Shown: positions 32,569 through 39,495 of the stretch, in pieces
Layout: each line of letters starts with the position of its first letter
Position numbering within the stretch: the stretch's first letter is position 1
Assembly (NCBI RefSeq): GCF_000739895.2
Contig: NZ_BBJS01000011.1
Coordinates: forward strand, 1 to 64,000
Length of the DNA: 64,000 nucleotides
Direction of reading: 5' to 3'
From: Sphingomonas paucimobilis NBRC 13935
Lineage (GTDB): Bacteria; Pseudomonadota; Alphaproteobacteria; Sphingomonadales; Sphingomonadaceae
Made by a program: the position numbers and the translations under genes
Notes under the pieces: generated by a model
Seen by the model: the letters and a program-made list of their open reading frames with translations, nothing else
Told to the model about the DNA's origin: nothing
The model's database searches: none

Positions 32569-33578
32569 GCCGCCTCCACCCGTTTGCCCCGCGCGATGGC
32601 GCGCCAGGCGGCGATGAAGCGATCGACATCCTCGCGCGTCGTCGCGCGGCCAAAGCTGACCCGCACCACCTCACGCCCCGCCTCCACGTCCCAGCCGAGG
32701 GCAGCGAGGACATGACTCGGCTTCAGGCTGCCACTGGCGCAAGCGCTGCCCGCCGAGACCGAAATCTGCGCGAGGTCGAACTGGATCAACTGCGCGGCGG
32801 AGGGCTTGCCGGGCATGTGATAGCTGGCGATGGCGGGATGGCGGCGGCTGGCGTCCGCCACCACGATCCCGCCCGAGCGCCGGATCGCATCGTCGAGGTG
32901 CGCGCGCAGGTCGGCGTGATCCGGTTCCGGCTCGGCGAGCGCGGCGGCATAGCCGAGCACCCCCGGCATATTCTCGGTGCCGGGGCGATAGCCGCGCTCC
33001 TGCCCCCCGGTCGGTGCCAGCACCGCGAGATCGCGGACCAGCAGCGCGCCGATCCCCGGCGGCCCGCCGCGCTTGTGCGCCGACAGTGCGACGAGGTCGG
33101 CATGTTCAATGACGTCGGGGTCCGCACCGGCGGGCATTTGCGCGGCGTCGACCAGCAGGATGTGCCCGGCGGCATGGATCGCCTCAGCCAGCTCGGCGAT
33201 CGGCTGGCGCACGCCGGTTTCGCTATTGGCCCATTGCACCGTCACCACGGCGCGGGGGCCGCCAAGATCGGGCGGGCGGAGTACGCCGTCAGGTCCGACC
33301 GGCATCACGATCGCATCCGGCGCCGCGCGCAGCACCGCGTCATGGTCGATCGCCCCGACAAAACGCCGCTCTGCCATCGAACGGGTCAGCGCGATGGACA
33401 GGGATTCGCTGGCCCCACTGGTGAACAATATCTCGTGCCGCCACCCCAGCGAACGACCGATGCTGGCGCGGGCGTCCTCCAGCGCGCGCCTGGCGGCGCG
33501 CCCCTCGGCATGGGGGGAGGAGGGGTTGGCCCAGATCGCACACCCGTCCGCCAAGGCTGCGCGGGCGGCCTCGGTCAT
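32565..33578 (-). CDS. Cysteine desulfurase family protein, copy 1
   Basis: At least 337 aa, fold-type I PLP enzyme. PLP lysine in LSAHKRGGPPGIG; persulfide Cys in VSAGSACASGSLKPSHVL; ERGYRPGTENMPGV binds the substrate. The conserved N-terminal YLDHAATTP is encoded upstream of the annotated ATG in the same frame (about 33579-33605), so the true N-terminus must lie further left, probably at a CTG near 33617 with GGAA 6 nt before it; no ATG, GTG or TTG is available there. Divergent from the alpha/beta hydrolase at 33728. Confidence 0.88.
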   Translation of the reverse strand: MTEAARAALADGCAIWANPSSPHAEGRAARRALEDARASIGRSLGWRHEILFTSGASESLSIALTRSMAERRFVGAIDHDAVLRAAPDAIVMPVGPDGVLRPPDLGGPRAVVTVQWANSETGVRQPIAELAEAIHAAGHILLVDAAQMPAGADPDVIEHADLVALSAHKRGGPPGIGALLVRDLAVLAPTGGQERGYRPGTENMPGVLGYAAALAEPEPDHADLRAHLDDAIRRSGGIVVADASRRHPAIASYHMPGKPSAAQLIQFDLAQISVSAGSACASGSLKPSHVLAALGWDVEAGREVVRVSFGRATTREDVDRFIAAWRAIARGKRVEAA

Positions 33579-33727
33579 CGGGGTGGTCGCGGCATGATCG
33601 AGGTAAAGGCGGGGCAGGGGATGTTCCGTAGCTGGAATGATCGAACAATTGCGAAAATGACGTCCCGGCCTATATAGCGCAACGTTCCCGGCGCTCCACC
33701 AGCGCGCATCCAGATCGGCGAGTTTTG

Positions 33728-34384
33728 ATGCCCGAAGTCATTTTTCCCGGCCCCGAAGGCCGTCTCGAAGGCCGTTTCGCTCCCGCTCCGCGTCCCCGTG
33801 CGCCCGTCGCCATGATCCTGCATCCGCATCCCAATGCGGGCGGCACGATGAACAACCGCATCGTCCAGGAACTCTACAAGACCTTCCAGCGGCGCGGCTT
33901 CGCGACGCTGCGCTTCAACTTCCGCGGCGTGGGCAAGAGCCAGGGCACGTTCGACAACGGCATCGGCGAACTGTCCGACGCCGCCTCGGCACTCGACTGG
34001 GTGCAGAGCTTCCACCCGGAGGCCTCGACCACCTGGATCGCTGGCGTCAGCTTCGGCGCGTGGATCGGCATGCAGCTTCTGATGCGCCGCCCTGAAATCC
34101 GCGGCTTCATCTCGGTCGCGCCTCCGGCCAATATGTATGACTTCACCTTCCTGGCGCCGTGCCCCTCCTCGGGCATCATCATTCAGGGCGAGGCGGACGA
34201 AGTCGCGACCCCGGCGGCGACCCAGAAGCTGGTCGACAAGCTGCGCACCCAGAAGCACATCACCATCCACCACGACACCATCCCCAAGGCCAACCATTTT
34301 TTCGAGCATGAAATGCCCGAGCTGATGGGGTCGGTGGACCGGTATCTGGATATGCGATTGGACCCGAACTCGCCGATCCGGTGA
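33728..34384 (+). CDS. COG2945-type alpha/beta hydrolase
   Basis: 218-aa cytoplasmic hydrolase. Conserved opening HPHPNAGGTMNNRIVQ, RFNFRGVGKSQG, nucleophile Ser in GVSFGAWIG, Asp in GEADEVATP and His in KANHFFEHEMPEL complete the triad. Family members are often annotated as dienelactone-hydrolase-like with unknown substrate. ATG at 33728; a strong terminator follows. It is divergent from the cysteine desulfurase operon, an arrangement that may share a control region. Confidence 0.87.
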   Translation: MPEVIFPGPEGRLEGRFAPAPRPRAPVAMILHPHPNAGGTMNNRIVQELYKTFQRRGFATLRFNFRGVGKSQGTFDNGIGELSDAASALDWVQSFHPEASTTWIAGVSFGAWIGMQLLMRRPEIRGFISVAPPANMYDFTFLAPCPSSGIIIQGEADEVATPAATQKLVDKLRTQKHITIHHDTIPKANHFFEHEMPELMGSVDRYLDMRLDPNSPIR

Positions 34385-34407
34385 GTTGATCGGATTGCGG
34401 AATGGAA

Positions 34408-34438
34408 AAGGGCCTCGGTGAAAACCGGGGCCTTTTTT
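34408..34438 (+). terminator. Rho-independent terminator after the hydrolase
   Basis: An 11-bp stem with one bulge (AAGGGCCTCGGT / ACCGGGGCCTT), GAAA loop, then TTTTTT. It ends only about 30 bp before the ATG of the LuxR-type gene, so that gene needs its own promoter after the hairpin or depends on read-through. Confidence 0.9.
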
Positions 34439-34467
34439 GTGTGTATCTGCTGAGGCATGGTCCGGCC

Positions 34468-35187
34468 ATGCCCGATACGCCCTTTGGCCTGACCGACAAG
34501 GAAGTCGCCGTCCTTCACCTGCTGGCGCGGGGGCATGACGTGAAGAGCGCAGCGGCCGAATTGGGCCTTTCCATCCATACCGTACATGAGCGCCTCCGCG
34601 AAGCGCGGCGCAAGACGGGTGCGAGCAGCAGCCGGGGCGCTGCCCGTCTTTTGATAGACGGGGCGGCTCCCAATTTTTCAGGGTCCGAAAAATCCGGGGT
34701 GTTGCCGAGGCCCGTCGAGGACCAACCACCGGTTCAGTCCCGCATCGGGGCGACGGGCGGCTCGCGTTTTCTGGGCCGGTGGGGAATGCCGATGATGATA
34801 TCCGCGATAACGACCATCGCGATCCTGGCGGCGACACATTTGACTTCAGGTGATGCCGCGAAGCCCGCCGGGCCGCCGCGCGTAATATCGACCAGTCCGG
34901 CCGCAAATAGGGTGATATCAGCCGGACCGATCAGTCTGAAGGTCACGTTCGACCGCCCTATGCGGCGCGACAGCTATTCCTTTGTATATGCTTCGCCCGA
35001 GACCTATCCCGACTGCGGTCGTAACCAGCCGGTTCAGTCGGCGGACGGACGGACCTTCACCCTAACTTGTTCGGTGCAGTCTGGAAGAAGCTATGAGGTC
35101 TGGTTCAACAGCCCGGCATATAGGAATTTTGTAGACGAGAACGGAGCTCCGGCAACGCCGTATCGACTGCAATTCCGCGTAAAATAG
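34468..35187 (+). CDS. Membrane-bound LuxR-type HTH protein with periplasmic Ig-like domain
   Basis: 239 aa. Residues ~6-62 form a LuxR/sigma-4-type helix-turn-helix (LTDKEVAVLHLLARGHDVKS, LGLSIHTVHERLREARRK). A linker leads to one TM helix around residues 108-126 (MPMMISAITTIAILAATHL), followed by a periplasmic Ig-like domain of the SbsA/Big_5 type (PPRVISTSPAANRVISAGPI ... YRLQFRVK) with two Cys that could form a disulfide. This is a one-component transmembrane regulator architecture: periplasmic sensing with cytoplasmic DNA binding. Start at 34468 because earlier codons lie in the terminator. Target genes unknown. Confidence 0.75.
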   Translation: MPDTPFGLTDKEVAVLHLLARGHDVKSAAAELGLSIHTVHERLREARRKTGASSSRGAARLLIDGAAPNFSGSEKSGVLPRPVEDQPPVQSRIGATGGSRFLGRWGMPMMISAITTIAILAATHLTSGDAAKPAGPPRVISTSPAANRVISAGPISLKVTFDRPMRRDSYSFVYASPETYPDCGRNQPVQSADGRTFTLTCSVQSGRSYEVWFNSPAYRNFVDENGAPATPYRLQFRVK

Positions 35188-35192
35188 TGGAG

Positions 35193-36431
35193 TCAGACAT
35201 GACGGGGATGCGTATCTGCCCGCATGACCGCGTGCGCAGCCTCCATTCCCGTCTCATAAGCTCCATGCGCGGTTGAGAAATCCTCATGTGAGCAGGCCTC
35301 ACCTGCAAAGAAGATCCGGCCGTCGACCGGCTCGGCCAGTATCTGTCGCGCTCCGGCTTGACCGACCCTGGCGTGGCTGTAACTGCCACCGATCAACGGC
35401 ACGTGCCGCCAGCGGGTAGCGCCCAGCGCGGTAAAGCGCTGCCGCCAGTCGCTGCCCAGCAGAGTGACCAGTTCGTCGATGGCGAATTGCGCCGCCGTGC
35501 CTTCGTCTTCCAACGCCTCGGCGCAGGGGCCGCCGAAGAAGCTCTCGACGATCGGCCAGCCGAAGGGGGAGAGGCGGTGGCTGGCGGTGCAGGCGCTGTG
35601 CGGATTGCCGGTCAGATGTGCATGCGCGGGCCAGGGCAGGGGGCCTTCGACCGAGAGAAAGACCTTGTCGGCGATTCCCAGCGGAAGTGCTGCGGCGGCC
35701 TCCTGCTTGGCGGGGAGTGGTGGGTCGAAGGTCAGCTTGCCGTCCGCCAGAACGGTGGTGGGAACGGCGATGATGACGTGATCCGCCTCGATCATACCGG
35801 CAGAGGTTTTAATGCGGATGGTCTGGCCGCGATGGTCGATCCGGGTCGCCGTTACGCTGGTCCTTACGGGCACGCCAGCCGCGTGGTTCACGATAACGGT
35901 GCCATAGCCCTCGACCACCGCCCAATTATCGTCGGTCGCCGCCTTCTCATACGCCGCCCAGTCGTGCAGCGACACTTCAGCCAGCGAGGCGCCATTGGCA
36001 TAGCCGGAGATCGCATCGATTATCGGCCGCCACGGATCGTCCTTATCGACAAAGCCCGACAACGGCCGGTCGGGGCCGTCGAGCGCGGCCATCGCCGCCT
36101 CTTCGAACCGCGCATAGGCCTCGCCCGAGGCGCGCTTCTGGTCAGGAGGAAAGCCCAGGTCGTTCCACTGGACCTGCCAATTGGGCGAGCGGCGGTCGAT
36201 GGTGAAGCCCGCCTGTTCGGCGATGGCGGTCCAAGGATTGCGCTTGGCCGAATGAAGCCAGCCACAGCCATGATCGACGATATGGCCGGTCGGCAGACAA
36301 ACGCTCCGCGCCCGCCCGCCCAGCCGATCCGCCGCCTCGATCAGCAGAACATCGCGCCCCGCATCGTGCAACGTCCGCGCCGCCGCGATCCCGGCCGCAC
36401 CGCCGCCAATGACGACGGTGCGGCCCGTCAT
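35193..36431 (-). CDS. FAD-dependent amine oxidase family protein
   Basis: 412-aa flavin monoamine oxidase-like enzyme. N-terminal dinucleotide-binding fold VVIGGGAAGIAAARTL with the acidic residue in LLIEAADRLGGRARS, and the C-terminal FAD-binding motif GRIFFAGEACSHEDFSTAHGA. No signal peptide, so cytoplasmic. Substrate unknown; polyamine oxidation is possible but not shown. ATG start lies 2 bp from the rpoH stop, so it may be co-transcribed with rpoH. Its 3' end abuts the convergent LuxR-type gene. Confidence 0.85.
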   Translation of the reverse strand: MTGRTVVIGGGAAGIAAARTLHDAGRDVLLIEAADRLGGRARSVCLPTGHIVDHGCGWLHSAKRNPWTAIAEQAGFTIDRRSPNWQVQWNDLGFPPDQKRASGEAYARFEEAAMAALDGPDRPLSGFVDKDDPWRPIIDAISGYANGASLAEVSLHDWAAYEKAATDDNWAVVEGYGTVIVNHAAGVPVRTSVTATRIDHRGQTIRIKTSAGMIEADHVIIAVPTTVLADGKLTFDPPLPAKQEAAAALPLGIADKVFLSVEGPLPWPAHAHLTGNPHSACTASHRLSPFGWPIVESFFGGPCAEALEDEGTAAQFAIDELVTLLGSDWRQRFTALGATRWRHVPLIGGSYSHARVGQAGARQILAEPVDGRIFFAGEACSHEDFSTAHGAYETGMEAAHAVMRADTHPRHV

Positions 36432-36433
36432 GC

Positions 36434-37339
36434 TCAGGCCGCCGCCAGCAGCCGCTTCTCGCCGGCGATACGCATCATCGCCTTTTGCAGCTTCTCGAAC
36501 GCGCGCACCTCGATCTGGCGGACGCGCTCGCGGCTGACGCCGTAGACCTGGCTCAGCTCTTCCAGCGTCTTGGGATCGTCGGTCAGGCGACGCTCGGTCA
36601 GGATGTGCTTTTCGCGGTCGTTCAGGTCGTCCATCGCGCTGACCAGCATGTCGTGGCGGACATCCGCCTCCTGCTGCTCGGCGACGACCGAGTCCTGAAG
36701 CGGCGCGTCATCGGCCAGCCAGTCCTGCCACTGGCCCTCGCCATCCTCGCGCATCGAGACGTTGAGCGAGGTATCGCCCCCCATCGCCATGCGGCGGTTC
36801 ATGCTGATGACCTCGTCCTCGTTGACGCCCAGATCGGTGGCGATCTTGGTCACGTCCTCGGGGCGCAGATCACCGTCCTCGAACGCGTCGAGCTTCGACT
36901 TCATCCGGCGCAGGTTGAAGAACAGCTTCTTCTGCGCCGCGGTGGTGCCCATCTTCACCAGGCTCCACGACCGCAGGATATATTCCTGGATCGAGGCCCT
37001 GATCCACCACATCGCATAGGTGGCGAGGCGGAAGCCGCGATCGGGCTCGAATTTCTTCACGCCCTGCATCAGGCCGATATTACCCTCTGAGATCAGTTCG
37101 GAGGTGGGCAGGCCATAGCCGCGATAACCCATCGCGATCTTCGCCACGAGACGCAGGTGCGAAGTGACGAGCTGCGCCGCCGCTTCCGGGTCGCCATGCT
37201 CCTGGAAGCGCTTGGCGAGCATATATTCCTGCTCCGGGGCAAGGATCGGGAATTTCTTGATCTCGGCCAGATAGCGGTTGAGCGATTGCTCCCCGCCGAG
37301 CGCAGGAATCGTCGCCGGGACGTTGCTGCCTTTTGCCAT
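36434..37339 (-). CDS. rpoH: RNA polymerase sigma-32 (heat shock) factor
   Basis: 301-aa sigma-70-family factor. Region 2 reads ELISEGNIGLMQGVKKFEPDRGFRLATYAMWWIRASIQEYILRS in order; the RpoH box QKKLFFNLRRMKSK follows at about residues 137-150, marking this as sigma-32 and not RpoD. Region 4 HTH is LEELSQVYGVSRERVRQIEV. It directs heat-shock and, in sphingomonads, parts of the oxidative stress response. GGGAG precedes the ATG. It lies 67 bp downstream of rluD. Confidence 0.96.
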   Translation of the reverse strand: MAKGSNVPATIPALGGEQSLNRYLAEIKKFPILAPEQEYMLAKRFQEHGDPEAAAQLVTSHLRLVAKIAMGYRGYGLPTSELISEGNIGLMQGVKKFEPDRGFRLATYAMWWIRASIQEYILRSWSLVKMGTTAAQKKLFFNLRRMKSKLDAFEDGDLRPEDVTKIATDLGVNEDEVISMNRRMAMGGDTSLNVSMREDGEGQWQDWLADDAPLQDSVVAEQQEADVRHDMLVSAMDDLNDREKHILTERRLTDDPKTLEELSQVYGVSRERVRQIEVRAFEKLQKAMMRIAGEKRLLAAA

Positions 37340-37406
37340 GATCCTTATCTCCCTTTCTGGAGCGTCATTCCGTCCGTCCCGTCATCGGGTGCGAGGCGGT
37401 CTTCTG

Positions 37407-38354
37407 CTATACGTGAAGCCGACTGAACAGTTCCTGCATATCGGCAGGCATTGGGCTCTCAAACGCTAAAGCGTTACCGCTTATGGGATGAATAAAGCCC
37501 AGATGCGCCGCGTGCAGGGCTTGGCGCCGGAAATCGAGTTCATCGAGCAGGGCTTTTTGAGCACCCTTTGTTCTACCATAAACGGGGTCGCCCAGCAAGG
37601 CGTGACCGAGCGATTGCATATGCACCCGCACCTGATGGGTGCGTCCCGTCTCCAGGCGGCATTCGACCAGCGCCGCGTTGTTCAGCTTCTCGATGGTGCG
37701 GTAATGGGTTACGGCGCGCTTGCCGCCCTGCACGATCGCGACCTTTTTGCGGTTCTGCGGGCTACGCGCGAGCGGGGCGTCGACCGTGCCGTCGGCGGGG
37801 CGGGGGATGCCGCCGGTAATCGCGCGGTAGCGGCGGTCGATCGAGTGGGCGGCGAACTGCTTGGCGAGGCCCTCATGGGTGCGGTCGGTCTTGGCGGCGA
37901 CCATCAGGCCGGAGGTGTCCTTGTCGATCCGGTGGACGATGCCCGGTCGCGCGACGCCACCGATGCCCGACAGCGACCCGCCGCAATAATGCAGCAGCGC
38001 ATTGACCAGAGTCCCGTCCAGATTGCCCGCGGCGGGATGCACGACCAGCCCGGCGGGCTTGTCGATGACGATCAGATGCTCATCTTCGTATGCGATGACG
38101 AGCGGAATATCCTGCGCCTCGTTATGCGCCGGGGTGGGGGCGGGGACGGCGACCTGGAACAGATCGCCCGCCGCCGCCCGCTTGGCGGGGTCGCGCGCCA
38201 TCACGCCCTCGCGCGTCACCGCGCCGCTGGCGATCAGCACCTTCAGCCGTTCGCGTGACAAAGTCGGCACCGCATCGGCCAGCGCACGGTCCAACCGCCA
38301 GCCATCCGCTGTGGGCGCGATCCGCGCATCGATGATGGAAACCCCCCGGTCCAT
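37407..38354 (-). CDS. rluD: 23S rRNA pseudouridine synthase, RluD family
   Basis: 315-aa pseudouridine synthase with N-terminal S4 RNA-binding domain (RLDRALADAVPTLSRERLKVLI) and the catalytic domain containing IDKPAGLVVHPAAGN and HRIDKDTSGLMV, in which Asp144 is the nucleophile. RluD modifies helix 69 of 23S rRNA at positions equivalent to 1911, 1915 and 1917. Length typical. It is divergent from the JAMM peptidase gene and upstream of rpoH on the same strand. Confidence 0.93.
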   Translation of the reverse strand: MDRGVSIIDARIAPTADGWRLDRALADAVPTLSRERLKVLIASGAVTREGVMARDPAKRAAAGDLFQVAVPAPTPAHNEAQDIPLVIAYEDEHLIVIDKPAGLVVHPAAGNLDGTLVNALLHYCGGSLSGIGGVARPGIVHRIDKDTSGLMVAAKTDRTHEGLAKQFAAHSIDRRYRAITGGIPRPADGTVDAPLARSPQNRKKVAIVQGGKRAVTHYRTIEKLNNAALVECRLETGRTHQVRVHMQSLGHALLGDPVYGRTKGAQKALLDELDFRRQALHAAHLGFIHPISGNALAFESPMPADMQELFSRLHV

Positions 38355-38371
38355 GGCTTAGTAAATTGGGC

Positions 38372-38824
38372 ATGACCGTAACGATTTCAAGCGATGCGCT
38401 GGACTTCATTCGCAAATCCGCCGCCGCCTTGCCCGATCGCGAAGTGTGCGGGCTGCTGCTGGGCGAGGGGAACAGCATCGTGTCCGCTGTCCCTTGCACC
38501 AATGTCGCCGCCGAGCCCTGGCACCGGTTCGAGATCGACCCCGCCGCGTTGATCGCCGCGCATCGGGGGGCGCGGGGCGGCGGGCCGGCGGTGATCGGCC
38601 ATTATCATTCGCATCCGACGGGGCTGCCCGAGCCTTCGCCGCGGGACGCCGCCGATGCCGCGCCCGACGGAACGATCTGGCTGATCGCTGGCGGCGGAGA
38701 GGTCACCGCCTGGCGTGCGGTCGCGGCGGGCCGACGCCATGGCCGGTTCGAACCGCTCGCCCTTGCTTGCGCCGATGCGTCGGTCGCGTCAAAAAGGGAA
38801 ACTTCGTCAAGGGATTTTGCATGA
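38372..38824 (+). CDS. M67 (JAMM/MPN+) metallopeptidase
   Basis: 150-aa zinc metallopeptidase of the bacterial JAB/Mov34 group. The catalytic Glu lies in REVCGLLLGE and the zinc motif H-x-H-x10-D is GHYHSHPTGLPEPSPRDAAD. Prokaryotic JAMM enzymes cleave C-terminal peptides from sulfur-carrier or ubiquitin-like proteins, or act in phage-tail maturation; no ubiquitin-like partner is seen nearby. ATG at 38372; its end overlaps the chpT start by 4 bp, so the two are co-translated, a link with no obvious explanation. Confidence 0.88.
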   Translation: MTVTISSDALDFIRKSAAALPDREVCGLLLGEGNSIVSAVPCTNVAAEPWHRFEIDPAALIAAHRGARGGGPAVIGHYHSHPTGLPEPSPRDAADAAPDGTIWLIAGGGEVTAWRAVAAGRRHGRFEPLALACADASVASKRETSSRDFA

Positions 38825-39465
38825 CCGTCAGCCCGGTGGATTTCGCGAGCTTGCTGTGTTCGCGACTGTGCCACGATCTTCTGTCCCCCGTGGGCGCACT
38901 CAACAACGGGCTGGAATTGCTCGCCGACGAAACCGATCCGGCAATGCGTGCGCGGTGCATGGAATTGCTGGCCGACAGTGCGCGGGCTTCGGCCAACAAG
39001 CTGAAATTCTTTCGCCTGGCGTTCGGTGCGGGTGGCGGCTTCAGCGACCGGGTCGACATGGCCGAGGCGAAGGCGGCGGTCGAGGGGCTGTTGGTCGACA
39101 ATCGTCGCACCACGCTGGGCTGGCTGGTCGAGGCGCCGTCGCTGCCCAAGCCGGCGGTGCGTATCCTGGTCAATCTGGCGCTGATCGCGGTCGAGGCGCT
39201 GGCGCGGGGCGGGACGATCGACATTGGTGCCGAGGCGGGGCGTGAGGCGATCGAGATCGCGATCCGGCTGGAGGGGCCGCGCATCCTGCTCGACCCCGAA
39301 ATCCGCCGTACCCTGATGGAGGGGCAGGGGACCGAACCGCTCGGCTCGCGCACCGCGCCGGCTTTCCTGATCCACACGCTGACGGTGGAACATGGCGGCA
39401 TGACGCTGGTGACCGAGCCGGCGCCCAACACCATGATCCTGGGGGCCGCGATCCGGGCGGGGTAA
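38821..39465 (+). CDS. chpT: Histidine phosphotransferase ChpT
   Basis: 214-aa phosphotransfer protein. The dimerisation/phosphotransfer helix SRLCHDLLSPVGALNNGLEL contains His18, matching the conserved H-D-L-L motif of ChpT; a degenerate HATPase-like C-terminal domain follows, with no ATP-binding boxes. It shuttles phosphate from CckA to CtrA and CpdR, controlling the cell cycle and, in many alphaproteobacteria, motility. ATG overlaps the JAMM gene stop, and the cheA gene follows after 30 bp, linking CtrA signalling to chemotaxis. Confidence 0.92.
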   Translation: MTVSPVDFASLLCSRLCHDLLSPVGALNNGLELLADETDPAMRARCMELLADSARASANKLKFFRLAFGAGGGFSDRVDMAEAKAAVEGLLVDNRRTTLGWLVEAPSLPKPAVRILVNLALIAVEALARGGTIDIGAEAGREAIEIAIRLEGPRILLDPEIRRTLMEGQGTEPLGSRTAPAFLIHTLTVEHGGMTLVTEPAPNTMILGAAIRAG

Positions 39466-39477
39466 ACGCCCTTTTAA
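39463..39477 (+). promoter_or_regulatory. Possible CtrA box upstream of cheA
   Basis: TAAA-N7-TTAA, one base from the full CtrA consensus TTAA-N7-TTAA, 19 bp before the cheA start. Supported by the ChpT gene upstream; on its own the match is weak. Confidence 0.3.
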
Positions 39478-39495
39478 TCTTGTGGCGGCAAGACG

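Noticed and set aside
34402..34467. An upstream in-frame extension of the LuxR-type protein (22 extra residues)
   Set aside because: The extension is encoded by the terminator hairpin of the preceding gene and does not match a helix-turn-helix N-terminus; the ATG at 34468 gives a normal protein.
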